Assembly (NCBI GenBank): GCA_934631995.1
Contig: CAKTYF010000008.1
Location: forward strand, 1-34,013
Direction: 5' to 3'
DNA: 34,013 bases
DNA from: an uncultured Eggerthellaceae bacterium
Lineage (GTDB): Bacteria; Actinomycetota; Coriobacteriia; Coriobacteriales; Eggerthellaceae
Position 1 is the stretch's first letter, and every line of letters begins with the position of its first letter. Shown in pieces: positions 24,206 through 32,779 of the stretch. A model generated the notes under the pieces. That model did not search any database. It had not been told where the DNA came from and was given only the letters and a program-made list of their open reading frames with translations. The position numbers and the translations under genes are program-made.

Positions 24206-25573
24206 TTATTCGTTCCAATAATCGATGGGCTTGTAGCGTTTTACCAGTTCAAGGCGTAAATCTTCGACGGTTGAGCAGTTTGCGATAACCGTGACGGGCT
24301 CATCCATGGCGGCAATCTTTTCCACCAGCGCGGCGTAATCGGTTTCAACGGAAAGCGCATTCTCGGCGAATCCTGCGGCAAGCAGGCTCTCACGCAGGTC
24401 CTGGTGGCAGGGTCCGCCAATAATGGCGCGCGTTTCGGTGCGCAGCAGCTTTTCCCAGTGAACGCCGCGCACCCAATCAGTGTAGATGCCGTCCATAACC
24501 TGGTTGCCCAGCAGGCACACCAGGTTCGTTGGCACCTTTTCTTCCGATGCCAGCATGTTCAGCAATTGGTTCGCACCAGCCGTATTCTTCATAAGCAGCA
24601 AGCGCGTTTGCGTGCCGTTCACGTCGAAAATCTCGAAGCGATGTGCAGCGTGTTTGAAATGCCCAAGCGCTTCGCAAATCTGCTCTTCGGGCAACCCCAG
24701 CGTTGTTAGGACAGCAAAGGCCGCAACTGCATTGTAGATGTCGTAGCCGGCGCGCACGTTTACGGGCACCGTGATTTCGCGGTCGCCCACGCGTAGGGTA
24801 AGCGTGCATTTCTTTTCTTGCTTGTTGCTTATGGCGACGCAGGCGATGTCGGCCGCATGATGGGTGTATCCGCAGTTCGGGCACGTGAAAGCGCCCAAGT
24901 GCGCAAAGCTGCGGCGAGTGAATTCCAAGGGTGCGCCGCACTTGATGCAGTCAACGCGCTCGTCGAAATCGGCAATGCCTTCGCTGTAAGGCGCGCATTC
25001 CATGCCAAACCACACCACCTTGTTCGGCACGGCGCTGGCAATGGAGGCTGTGACCTGGCAGTCGGCGTTGAGCACGAGCGTAGTGTTGGGGCTTTTCTTG
25101 ATGGCCTTGATGATGTAATCGCGCGCGGTTGTCCAGGTGGGGTAGCGGTCCACCTGGTCGCGATAGAGGTTTGTGACCACAAGTACTTGCGCCAGCGTGG
25201 CCGGCAACAGCAGCTTTGTGGCGCCTTCGTCGCTCTCGATTACAGCCCAGTCGCTTTTGCGCATGCCGGAAATTGAGCTGTCAAGGCACAGCGTGGTGGC
25301 AATGCCTTGCTCCAGGTTCGTGCTGGAAGGGTCGTAGGCAGCACTGCCGAATGTATTGATAATGGCTTGCTGCACCATGTGGGTAGTGGTGGTTTTCCCG
25401 TTCGTGCCCGTAATCATAACGGCATGGTGACCTTCGCTCAAACGGCGCACAATGTTGCGATCGAACAGCATTGCCAGGCGTCCGGGCAGGGCGCGTCCTG
25501 TGCGTCCGAGGGCGCGCATCGCTTTGTAGCTGGCGTGGCAGATGCCGATGGCGGCAGAGGTCTTGAGGCTCAT
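24206..25573 (-). CDS. murT: Lipid II isoglutaminyl synthase subunit MurT (Mur ligase family)
   Basis: 455-residue Mur-ligase-like protein (DUF1727 C-terminus) that activates the alpha-carboxylate of D-Glu in lipid II for amidation. The ATP-binding loop ITGTNGKTTTTHMVQ lies near residue 54, with STNLEQGIATTLC and ESDEGATKLLLP following. A four-cysteine zinc ribbon (CIKCG at about 208, CPNCGY at about 233) inserted in the central domain is a MurT hallmark. The C-terminal part has NTAGANQLLNML and LGNQVMDGIYTDWVRGV. The ATG begins one base after the upstream gene's stop, with GGAAGG inside that gene's end, so the two are co-translated. In other bacteria MurT works with the amidotransferase GatD encoded next to it; here the neighbour is a different amidotransferase family. 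Confidence 0.93.
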   Translation of the reverse strand: MSLKTSAAIGICHASYKAMRALGRTGRALPGRLAMLFDRNIVRRLSEGHHAVMITGTNGKTTTTHMVQQAIINTFGSAAYDPSSTNLEQGIATTLCLDSSISGMRKSDWAVIESDEGATKLLLPATLAQVLVVTNLYRDQVDRYPTWTTARDYIIKAIKKSPNTTLVLNADCQVTASIASAVPNKVVWFGMECAPYSEGIADFDERVDCIKCGAPLEFTRRSFAHLGAFTCPNCGYTHHAADIACVAISNKQEKKCTLTLRVGDREITVPVNVRAGYDIYNAVAAFAVLTTLGLPEEQICEALGHFKHAAHRFEIFDVNGTQTRLLLMKNTAGANQLLNMLASEEKVPTNLVCLLGNQVMDGIYTDWVRGVHWEKLLRTETRAIIGGPCHQDLRESLLAAGFAENALSVETDYAALVEKIAAMDEPVTVIANCSTVEDLRLELVKRYKPIDYWNE

Positions 25574-25574
25574 G

Positions 25575-26588
25575 TTAGTCCCTTCCTTCGCGAATGATTA
25601 CCGGGGCACAGTTTTCAACATGGCAGGTCAGGCCGGCGGCATTGCGCTGGTCGTAGCGCGTGGCCGCGGCGTCAATGAACGCTTTGAATAGCAGGCCCAT
25701 GCGCGTACGGAAGAATTCGGGGTGCCACTGCGTGCCCATGAAGAACAGGCGGTCGGGCATCTCGATTGCTTCCACCAGGCCATCGGTTGCATAGGCGGCA
25801 GCGCGCAGGCACGGCGCCACGGTCTTTACGCCCTGATGGTGCATGGAATTCACCGCCAAGTGATCAGTTTGCAGGATACTGCCCAGAATGGTTGAGCGGT
25901 CGATGTTCACGAAGTGGCTGGGGCATTCGTAGTGGTTCTGCTGCCAGTGCTTCAGGCGGGTGGATTCCGAGCTTTGCATGATGCCGTACTCTTCGGTGGT
26001 GCGCGCCATGTCGCGGCGGTCCTGTGCGCACGAAGGATGCTCTTTGCCCTCGTAGATGCAGCCGGGGCACAGGGCGCGGCGAATGTCGCTGTCGGTCAAG
26101 CGCATGCTGGTGGGCGCGTCGCCCGATTCATCGGGCACGTAGATACCCTCAAGCGCCCAGCGGTTGCCGCCAATGGACTGGTACTCATCGGATAAGTCCT
26201 GATAGAGCGTGCCGCCGAAATGCACGTTGATCATCTGCATGCCGCGGCACACGCCTAAAACGGGAATGTCGAAGTCGTACGCGTAATTCAGAATGCGGTC
26301 TTCCATGCGGTCGCGGTTCGGCGTGAGCGGCGAGAGCTTGTCGCTGTGGCGCGCTTCGCCGTAGCACTCGGGGCTAATGTCGTGTCCGCCGGTGAACAGG
26401 AAGCCGTCCATCTGGGGCAAAAGGTACTCGTAGATGCGCACGTCGTCGGTGATGGGCAGCGCCAGCGGCATGCCGCCCCATTCTTCGATGGCCTGGCAGT
26501 AGTTCGTTTTCAGGCGCAGGATTTCTTCTTCGGGGACAAACGAAGGCACAATGCCGATCAGGGGCACGTGCTGTTGTGGTGCGGACAT
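25575..26588 (-). CDS. Peptidase C26 / gamma-glutamyl-GABA hydrolase-like class I glutamine amidotransferase
   Basis: 337-residue PuuD-like protein. VPLIGIVPSF start, MDGFLFTGGHDISPECYGE (the GG-D-P motif of C26), nucleophile Cys114 in PVLGVCRGMQMINV with FGGTLYQDL after it, VNSMHHQGVK, and the His/Glu pair in GTQWHPEFF all fit the family, which hydrolyses gamma-glutamyl bonds. Compared with typical members (about 240-260 residues) it has a ~70-residue Cys-containing insertion (CPGCIYEGKEHPSC through about residue 225). First gene of a two-gene unit with murT; AAGGAGAG lies 7 bases before the ATG. A role in cell-wall glutamate/glutamine metabolism is suggested only by the pairing. Confidence 0.88.
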   Translation of the reverse strand: MSAPQQHVPLIGIVPSFVPEEEILRLKTNYCQAIEEWGGMPLALPITDDVRIYEYLLPQMDGFLFTGGHDISPECYGEARHSDKLSPLTPNRDRMEDRILNYAYDFDIPVLGVCRGMQMINVHFGGTLYQDLSDEYQSIGGNRWALEGIYVPDESGDAPTSMRLTDSDIRRALCPGCIYEGKEHPSCAQDRRDMARTTEEYGIMQSSESTRLKHWQQNHYECPSHFVNIDRSTILGSILQTDHLAVNSMHHQGVKTVAPCLRAAAYATDGLVEAIEMPDRLFFMGTQWHPEFFRTRMGLLFKAFIDAAATRYDQRNAAGLTCHVENCAPVIIREGRD

Positions 26589-27281
26589 AGGGACTCTCTC
26601 CTTGGGCGCGCTTTGCTCGGCGCGTATTTTGCTGCGGTGTGTTGTTTCAAAACTATTATTTTATAGCAAACGGCGCGAGCGGGCGGGGATGACGGGAAAA
26701 AGGTATAGAAAGATGGAGTTGGAAAGGTTTCTTGCTGTTTGCTTGCTGTAGAAGTAGGAGCAGAGTTCGTTGAGCCAGGAACGAGTGTTTGCCGGTTGCT
26801 TGCTCATGCGAAATCTTTCCTCGTGGGTAATCTTTGCAGCGCGCGGACAACTTTGTTAGCTTTTGGATAACTTTGTCAGCATTTGGGTAATAGAGGGCAA
26901 CAGTAGTTAGCATTGGGTAATGACTGTTAGCTTTGGGTAATAAATGTGGGCTTTCGGCAAAAGTTACTACTTATATTGGCTGCATCCTTTGGTTCTTCCG
27001 AACGCGCAGCGAAGCATTGCCGTTTGCTGCGGTTTCTTGGATGGCTTTTCGCTCGAGGCTTTGTGCTTCTCAGACTGCAGATGGGTAACAAATGCAGCGG
27101 GAAGGCTTGCGCGCAGAATTAATTTCGCGGGAGTGGCTTACAATGTTACTGTTTCGCGTTGCGTGGGCGATGTGGGGTGCAGGTGATGCGTGATGCGGAT
27201 AGCGCGCGACGCGCGCGAGGAGGGCTTTGGCGCCTTCCGAATGAATCTGACATGCAGGCAAAGGTGAGCGAAGGGACCTCT
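26589..27281. other. Intergenic region between divergent genes with phased repeats
   Basis: No supported gene. It holds the phased TGGGTAAT array (26824-26941) and one more copy at 27082. A TACAAT box (27138-27143) without a clear -35 may belong to the hydrolase gene. A TATAAAATAAT stretch on the minus strand (about 26653-26665) may be the -10 region of the C26-murT unit. Confidence 0.5.
26824..26941 (+). repeat. Array of helically phased TGGGTAAT boxes
   Basis: Five boxes with core T-GG-(G/A)-TAA start at 26824, 26864, 26884, 26914 and 26934, so successive spacings are 40, 20, 30 and 20 bases, all multiples of ten. The last four share an extended form GTTAGC-TTTGGGTAAT (copy one of these has GGATAAC, copy two GTCAGC). 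A sixth core lies at 27082. Same-face spacing is typical of protein binding sites; the binding protein is unknown. Confidence 0.7.
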
Positions 27282-28967
27282 GTGAATCTTCAATCGTATG
27301 TCGAAACAGAATTTGCGACGTTTAGCGAGAAGCCGTTCAACGAGCTTGATGCGGCGCTGTTTACGCAGCTTGCGATGGTTCGCGTGGAGTTGGCGGCGTT
27401 TGTGCAGGGTGCTTATAAGCTGCGCGAAGACGGTGTTTTGGTTGATGCGTCGGGCAGCGATGAGCTGGCGTTTTCGTTGCGCGATCTGCTGTGCGCGGAG
27501 TGTTTCGACCAGATGTTTACGGGTCTTGTTGCCGACCAGGTACGTGCGTGTTTTCTGGCGGCGGCAATGAATCCGCGTTATCGCGCGGTGAGGGTCGTTC
27601 GCTATCAGAGCGTGTTCGATGCGGACCGCGCTGCGCAGTTCAGTGCCACTACGTTTGCGTGCGATGAGTTCGTGTTTGTGGCGTTTCGAGGGACCGATGC
27701 GTCGCTTGTCGGGTGGCGCGAGGATTTCAACCTGGCGCTTGAAAGTCCTGTTCCATCGCAGGTGCTGGGGCTGGCTTTTGCGATGGAGCAGCTTGAGCGC
27801 GAGGCGAAGCGGGCCTGTCGGGACGGGCGCGTGGCTGCGCGGGCTCAGGCGCCGGCGGTGCGGGATGCGCGGGCGGGAAAGCGCCCGTTGCCATGGAGGG
27901 GATTTGTTGCACGTCTGGCCGCACGACGCGCTGCCGTGAATGATGCCTCCGTGCGGATGAGTGCGGCGAGCTTGACGGATGCTACGTGCGAAGATGCAGC
28001 TCCCGGCAGCGTTTCTGACGCTTCGCGCCGCGATTGCCTGCGTCGCCCCTTCTACCTGGGTGGACACTCCAAGGGTGGAAATATTGCGGAGTACGTGATG
28101 CTTTCCACCTCTGATGAGGTGCGCTCGCGCATTGCGGCGGCGTACAGTTTTGATGGCCCTGGCTTTATGGAGAGCGCTTTCGATGCGGCGGAGTTTGAAG
28201 TGGCGGCGCCGAAGCTCCATAAGCTGATGCCGCAAGATTCCATCATCGGGACGATTCTTTACTCCGAGGCGCCTTTTGAGGTCGTGCAAAGCTCCGAACT
28301 GGGTTTTCGGCAGCACGATTTGTTCAGTTGGGAAGTTGCTGACGATGCGTTCGTGCGTCGTGCGGGGCTTACTGCGGCTTCGCAGGTGTTCGACGCTGCC
28401 ACGAACCAGTGGCTTCGTTCGTATTCCGAGCAGGAGAAGCGCGCGTTTGTGACGGCGCTGTTCGATTCCGCAGAGGCATCGGGCGCGTTGGACGTGAACA
28501 TGCTGCTTGGCGGCGGCATGCAGTCGGTGCAGTACTTGCGTGCGGCAGCGGCGCGCGCGGGGGAGCATGCGGATGTTCTCCGGCGCTTTGCTGCGGATTT
28601 GGCAGATGCGTTGGGGTCGAGCGCGGCAAACCACGCCGGCGATGCCTTGCGTGCGGCGCGTGAGCAGATGGTCGGGCAAATGGAGGGTGCTTGGCAGGCA
28701 CTTCGCGGCGCCCTTCCTGGTCAGGACAATGCTGATTCCGGCGGGGCGCTCGCGGGTGGTGACGGGGAAGGCGGTGCTCCCGACGGGGAAGAGGCCGATG
28801 CGGACGATGGTGAGCTTGTGGGCGCTCCGGCCGGCGATAGTGCCGATGGTGCGTGTGACGACAGTGGCGGTGGACTCGCAGGCGATGGGACCAGTAGCCG
28901 CGTTGGCGCGCGCACTGCCACTACTGTAGTATCCAGCGTTCCTAGCGATCAAACCGATCAAGGATAA
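27282..28967 (+). CDS. DUF2974 (Mbeg1-like) alpha/beta-hydrolase-fold protein
   Basis: 561-residue cytoplasmic protein with a lipase-like core. Typical N-terminus (NLQSYVETEFATFSEKPFNE then LDAALFTQLAMV), FVAFRGTDASLVGWREDF and the nucleophile elbow GGHSKGGNIAEY with Ser263, followed by SFDGPGF and a conserved MPQDSIIG segment. This matches DUF2974, a family of putative lipases/esterases of unknown substrate. About residues 180-255 are a basic, Ala-rich low-complexity insertion, and the last ~80 residues are acidic Gly/Asp/Ala repeats, so it is longer than usual (about 370-400). The start is uncertain: GTG at 27282 has AAGGGA upstream and fits the family; ATG at 27252 has no ribosome site. 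The 3' end overlaps the convergent LysR gene by 26 bases. Confidence 0.8.
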   Translation: MNLQSYVETEFATFSEKPFNELDAALFTQLAMVRVELAAFVQGAYKLREDGVLVDASGSDELAFSLRDLLCAECFDQMFTGLVADQVRACFLAAAMNPRYRAVRVVRYQSVFDADRAAQFSATTFACDEFVFVAFRGTDASLVGWREDFNLALESPVPSQVLGLAFAMEQLEREAKRACRDGRVAARAQAPAVRDARAGKRPLPWRGFVARLAARRAAVNDASVRMSAASLTDATCEDAAPGSVSDASRRDCLRRPFYLGGHSKGGNIAEYVMLSTSDEVRSRIAAAYSFDGPGFMESAFDAAEFEVAAPKLHKLMPQDSIIGTILYSEAPFEVVQSSELGFRQHDLFSWEVADDAFVRRAGLTAASQVFDAATNQWLRSYSEQEKRAFVTALFDSAEASGALDVNMLLGGGMQSVQYLRAAAARAGEHADVLRRFAADLADALGSSAANHAGDALRAAREQMVGQMEGAWQALRGALPGQDNADSGGALAGGDGEGGAPDGEEADADDGELVGAPAGDSADGACDDSGGGLAGDGTSSRVGARTATTVVSSVPSDQTDQG

Positions 28968-29844
28968 AATGCACGAAGCCCATCTTGTTCGATGAGAGAT
29001 TGGAATTATCCGCCCACGCAATGGAAATTGAAGGACGTATCGGTTTTTCTTCGGAGTCGAAGGGAATGAAACGCACTCTTTCAAGATTGGCTTGCCAGTT
29101 TTCGCGAGCATCTAGAAACATGACGCCCCTGTTTTCTTCAACAAAAGAAAGGCAAGTTGATGTTGAAGCCTGGATATAGGTTGATTTAAACGTTACGCCA
29201 TGCTGTGAAGCGGATCTTTCAAGCATATGGGGCATACGGTCGGTTCCATTAAGGTGGATAAGACTTTTTCCATCCAAGTCATGCCAGGTCAACGCATCTT
29301 TCGCTGCAAGAGGGTCTTTTTTGCTTACCACCAACGAAAGATGCTGGTGTGCAAGAACAGTGCACGAGCAGTTTGCAGGGACCTCACCTGCAAATATGCC
29401 GATCTCAACCTCCTTTGAAACCGTCATATCGCGAATAATATCGTTGGGCTTCTCAATAATATGAAGCTCAATTTCGGGATGGGTATCTACGTAATTGCTC
29501 AGTACGGATATGGGCATAAGCGCATTCTCGCCGCCAAGAAAGCCTTCGTAGAATCCAACCTTAAGAGGCTCTTCGCGTTTCTTTGTCTTTATGATGCGTG
29601 CAGCATTTTTCAGCTGAGCATAGTCCGCTAGGACCTTTGTTGCGTGATTGAGAAACTCGCGTCCATCGGGGGTTGGTGTAACGCCCGCCCTGCTTCGGGT
29701 GAGTAGAGGAAAGCCCAATTCGTCTTCGAGCGCATTCATGGCGCGAGAGAGCGCTTGCTCGGAAATGTATAATTCGCGCGCCGCAGCGGAAAGGCTGCCG
29801 CACTCAACAGTGAATTGAAAATATTTTAATTGGCGAATGTCCAT
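28942..29844 (-). CDS. LysR-family transcriptional regulator
   Basis: 300-residue LysR regulator. N-terminal winged helix-turn-helix (residues 1-60: MDIRQLKYFQFTVECGSLSA, then SEQALSRAMNALEDELGFPL) and a C-terminal periplasmic-binding-like effector domain (from about residue 92). It is divergent from the transhydroxylase-like genes, separated by 248 bases, the classic arrangement in which LysR controls the neighbouring catabolic operon in response to its substrate, here probably a polyphenol. The ribosome site is weak. The 3' end overlaps the DUF2974 gene. Confidence 0.93.
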   Translation of the reverse strand: MDIRQLKYFQFTVECGSLSAAARELYISEQALSRAMNALEDELGFPLLTRSRAGVTPTPDGREFLNHATKVLADYAQLKNAARIIKTKKREEPLKVGFYEGFLGGENALMPISVLSNYVDTHPEIELHIIEKPNDIIRDMTVSKEVEIGIFAGEVPANCSCTVLAHQHLSLVVSKKDPLAAKDALTWHDLDGKSLIHLNGTDRMPHMLERSASQHGVTFKSTYIQASTSTCLSFVEENRGVMFLDARENWQANLERVRFIPFDSEEKPIRPSISIAWADNSNLSSNKMGFVHFILDRFDR

Positions 29845-29968
29845 AAATGCGTTCTTTCACTGGTTGTTTTGCACATAGTTCGCGTGGTTCTTTTGTTGCT
29901 TTATTACAAAAATACGCTTTCTAAATGGTGTAAAACCCCAGTTCATATGTGGTATACAACAAATAGGT

Positions 29969-29983
29969 GTTATGCATTATAAC
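29969..29983. promoter_or_regulatory. LysR-box candidate in the divergent promoter region
   Basis: Perfect inverted repeat GTTAT-GCATT-ATAAC containing the T-N11-A core expected of LysR-type binding sites, 110 bases before the transhydroxylase large-subunit ATG and 125 bases before the LysR ATG. A TACAAT box lies 20 bases downstream on the plus strand. Binding by the adjacent LysR protein is inference. Confidence 0.5.
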
Positions 29984-30092
29984 GCTTTCGTTGTTACAAT
30001 CGCAAGGTACATCTAGGCGCTTTTGCCCTCACACAGCAGCCTGTGATGCGCGCAGACATGAAGAGATGCAAAAAAGCTCGAGAGGAGATCGT

Positions 30093-32762
30093 ATGCCTGG
30101 CGAAATCAAAACAACGCTGAAGACCATGGGCTTTTGCGGCCCTTGCACGGCATCGGACACTGCTGAGATTGACGTGCGTGATGGAAAGATCCTGCGCACT
30201 CGTCCTTTCAGCTACGTGAACCATCAAAGCAAGGACGGTTTGAACCCCTGGACCATCAGCGCTCGCGGTAAAGAGTTTAAAGCGAAGGACAAGACGGAAT
30301 TGTCGCCTTTCGCCATTACTTATAAAGAACGCGTTTATTCTCCTAATCGCATTCTGTACCCCATGAAGCGTGTTGACTGGGATCCCGAAGGCGAGCGCAA
30401 CCCCCAAAATCGTGGTGTGAGCCGTTACGAGCGCATCAGCTGGGATGAAGCGACCGACATTGTTTCTAAGGAAATCACGCGTATCAAAGAGAGCTACGGT
30501 TTGAACTCGATTCTGGTTCAATCTGACGGTCATCATCTGATCAAGACCATTCACGGTCCGCGTGGTACTGAAGGTTATCTGCTTGACCAAATTGCCTTGC
30601 AGGATGGCGGAAAAGAGCTGGTCAACGACTTCTGGATGCATGCCGACCAAGAAGGTGCTGTTCAGGCTGGTCGCGAAAAGGGTGGCGGATACACCATGCA
30701 GGCTCGCAACCCTGACTCCTGGGAAGGCTGGTATTGGGGCGCTAAGCACATCTGGGGTCAGGACCCGGTAGGCGAAGGTGACCAGTACAACTTGTTCCTA
30801 GATGTCGCGAAGAACTCCGATAGCGTTTTGTTCTGGGGCTGCGATGTTGAGACCACGCCGTGGGGTTGGGGTGGCTGCTTCCCCAGCCGTTATTGCTTCT
30901 TCTTGACCGACATTGGCGTGAAGCAAATTTATATTTGTCCCGATGTGAACTACGGCAATGCAAGTCACGCCGACAAGTGGCTTCCTATTTTGCCGAATAC
31001 CGACAGCGCCTTGCAGCTGGCTGTTGCTTACGTATGGCTGCAGGAAGGTACCTACGACAAAGAGTACCTGGAAACGCATGCTATCGGTTTCGACTGGTTT
31101 GTGTATCACTTGAATGGCGGCGATGACGGAATTGTTAAGACTCCAGAATGGGCTGAAGGCGTTTGCGGCATTCCCGCACGTCAGATTAAGGCTCTTGCGC
31201 GTCATTGGGCAAAACACAACGTATCCATTGCTCACTGCAACGGCGGTTCCATGATTCGTTCCACGTATTCTCATGAGCCGGCTCGTTTGGAAGTTGCCCT
31301 TTTGGGCATGCAGGCTTTGGGTAAGCCCGGTCGCAATCAGGTGAAGATGATGGAGTGGCAGTTGTTCGGCCTGAACAGCCAAATGCCTGTTCCGCGTTCG
31401 GAAATTATCCCGACGCTCAACGACATCTTGTGGCCGTATGCTGCCGACCAGCGTGAATCTTTCATTCCTGAGACGCTTATCCACGAAGCCCTGAACGGCG
31501 ACTGGACTCATGAGCACCCGCTGGAGTGGTATGGCGTAACGTGTGCTGGTTTGCCCACCGAGGATCAGTTCGTGAAATATCAGTACCCTGTTCCCGGCTC
31601 CGATGTCATTCACATGGTGTGGACCGACTGCCCCAAGATGGTTTCCTCTTGGAATGGTGGCTACGAGTTCATGAAGGCAATTCGCAAACCGCAGATTGAA
31701 ACGTTCATCGCGCAGCATATCTGGATGGAAGACGACTGCCTGATGGCGGACTTGATTTTGCCCATCAATACGAAATTCGAAGAGCGTGATATCAACTGCG
31801 ACATTTCTTCGGGCAACTACAACGTGCTGATGATCGAAGACCAGTCCATTGCGCCTTTGGGCGAATCGAAATCTGACTATGAGTCCACGCTTGCTATTGC
31901 AGAAAAGCTGGGCATGACCGAAAAGATCACGGGTGGCGAGACCGTCGAAGACAAGATTAAGCGCGGTTTCGAAGGTTCTGGTATTACCGAGCGCATCTCC
32001 TATGAAGAGTTCCTGGAGAAGGAATGCTATATTGTTCCCACCGCTAAGGGCTGGGAAGAGGACAAAGCGGGCTTCCAGCGCTTCTACGAGGACCCCGAGC
32101 GTTTCCGCTTGAGCACGCCTTCGGGCAAAATCGAGTACTATTCGCCGCGCTTGGCGGAAAAATTCCCCGATGATAAGGAGCGCATGCCGTATCCTCGTTG
32201 GGTCGAAAAGGGCGAGACGCATCCTGATGAGCGTCTGACCACGCCGCGTGCCGAGAAGTATCCCTTCTTGCTGGTTTCCAACCATCCGCACTGGCGTCTG
32301 CATTCCCAGATGGATGACTGCACGTGGTTGCGCGAGATTGAAACATGTAAGGTTGTTGGTCCCGATGGCTACAAATACGAGCCGCTGTGGATCAATCCCG
32401 TTGATGCTGAGCCTTTGGGCATCAAGACGGGAGATGTGGTGAAAATCTACAACGAGCGCGGCTGGACGCTGGGCGGCGCTTACGTTACGAATCGTATTAT
32501 CGCTCATTCTGTCCTGCAGGATCACGGCGCGCGCATGGACCCCATTGTTCCTGGCGAAAGCGACCGTGGCGGTTGTAATAACCTTATTGCTCCGAAGGCG
32601 CTTGCCTCCAAGAATTGTGCAGGTGAAGTTACCTCTGGCTATTTGGTAGGCATTGAGAAGGTCGATGTGTTCGAGCTTGCAGCCCAGTATCCCGAGGCCT
32701 TCAACAAGCCGTATGACCCTGATTTCGGTGTTATGCAAACTGCATGGTTCGATCTTGATTAA
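30093..32762 (+). CDS. Molybdopterin oxidoreductase: pyrogallol-phloroglucinol transhydroxylase / catechol dehydroxylase-like large subunit
   Basis: 889-residue DMSO-reductase-family protein close to the large subunit of pyrogallol-phloroglucinol transhydroxylase (about 875 residues). It should bind molybdenum with two pyranopterin guanine dinucleotides. RILYPMKRVDWDPEGERNPQ, YERISWDEATDIV and NPDSWEGWYWG match that enzyme; Ser209 and Asp208 correspond to its molybdenum ligand Ser and catalytic Asp, and His147/His148 to its active-site His. The substrate-pocket segment after ALGKPGRNQV differs (EWQLFGLNSQMP), so the substrate is probably not the same. The N-terminus has FCGPC (Cys15, Cys18) instead of a full iron-sulfur motif, and there is no Tat signal, so it acts in the cytoplasm. 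The frame is open from 29967, but AGAGGAG before 30093 sets the start. The small subunit follows 17 bases later. Relatives in Gordonibacter dehydroxylate plant or host catechols. Confidence 0.9.
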   Translation: MPGEIKTTLKTMGFCGPCTASDTAEIDVRDGKILRTRPFSYVNHQSKDGLNPWTISARGKEFKAKDKTELSPFAITYKERVYSPNRILYPMKRVDWDPEGERNPQNRGVSRYERISWDEATDIVSKEITRIKESYGLNSILVQSDGHHLIKTIHGPRGTEGYLLDQIALQDGGKELVNDFWMHADQEGAVQAGREKGGGYTMQARNPDSWEGWYWGAKHIWGQDPVGEGDQYNLFLDVAKNSDSVLFWGCDVETTPWGWGGCFPSRYCFFLTDIGVKQIYICPDVNYGNASHADKWLPILPNTDSALQLAVAYVWLQEGTYDKEYLETHAIGFDWFVYHLNGGDDGIVKTPEWAEGVCGIPARQIKALARHWAKHNVSIAHCNGGSMIRSTYSHEPARLEVALLGMQALGKPGRNQVKMMEWQLFGLNSQMPVPRSEIIPTLNDILWPYAADQRESFIPETLIHEALNGDWTHEHPLEWYGVTCAGLPTEDQFVKYQYPVPGSDVIHMVWTDCPKMVSSWNGGYEFMKAIRKPQIETFIAQHIWMEDDCLMADLILPINTKFEERDINCDISSGNYNVLMIEDQSIAPLGESKSDYESTLAIAEKLGMTEKITGGETVEDKIKRGFEGSGITERISYEEFLEKECYIVPTAKGWEEDKAGFQRFYEDPERFRLSTPSGKIEYYSPRLAEKFPDDKERMPYPRWVEKGETHPDERLTTPRAEKYPFLLVSNHPHWRLHSQMDDCTWLREIETCKVVGPDGYKYEPLWINPVDAEPLGIKTGDVVKIYNERGWTLGGAYVTNRIIAHSVLQDHGARMDPIVPGESDRGGCNNLIAPKALASKNCAGEVTSGYLVGIEKVDVFELAAQYPEAFNKPYDPDFGVMQTAWFDLD

Positions 32763-32779
32763 TTGAGGAGATGTGAGAG

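Noticed and set aside
26824..26941. CRISPR array
   Set aside because: The repeats are short (8-16 bases), imperfect, with irregular short gaps; no cas gene is nearby.
27138..29111. Minus-strand open frame of 657 codons opposite the DUF2974 gene
   Set aside because: Shadow of a G+C-rich gene; no motifs, whereas the plus strand has GGHSKGGN and other family signatures.
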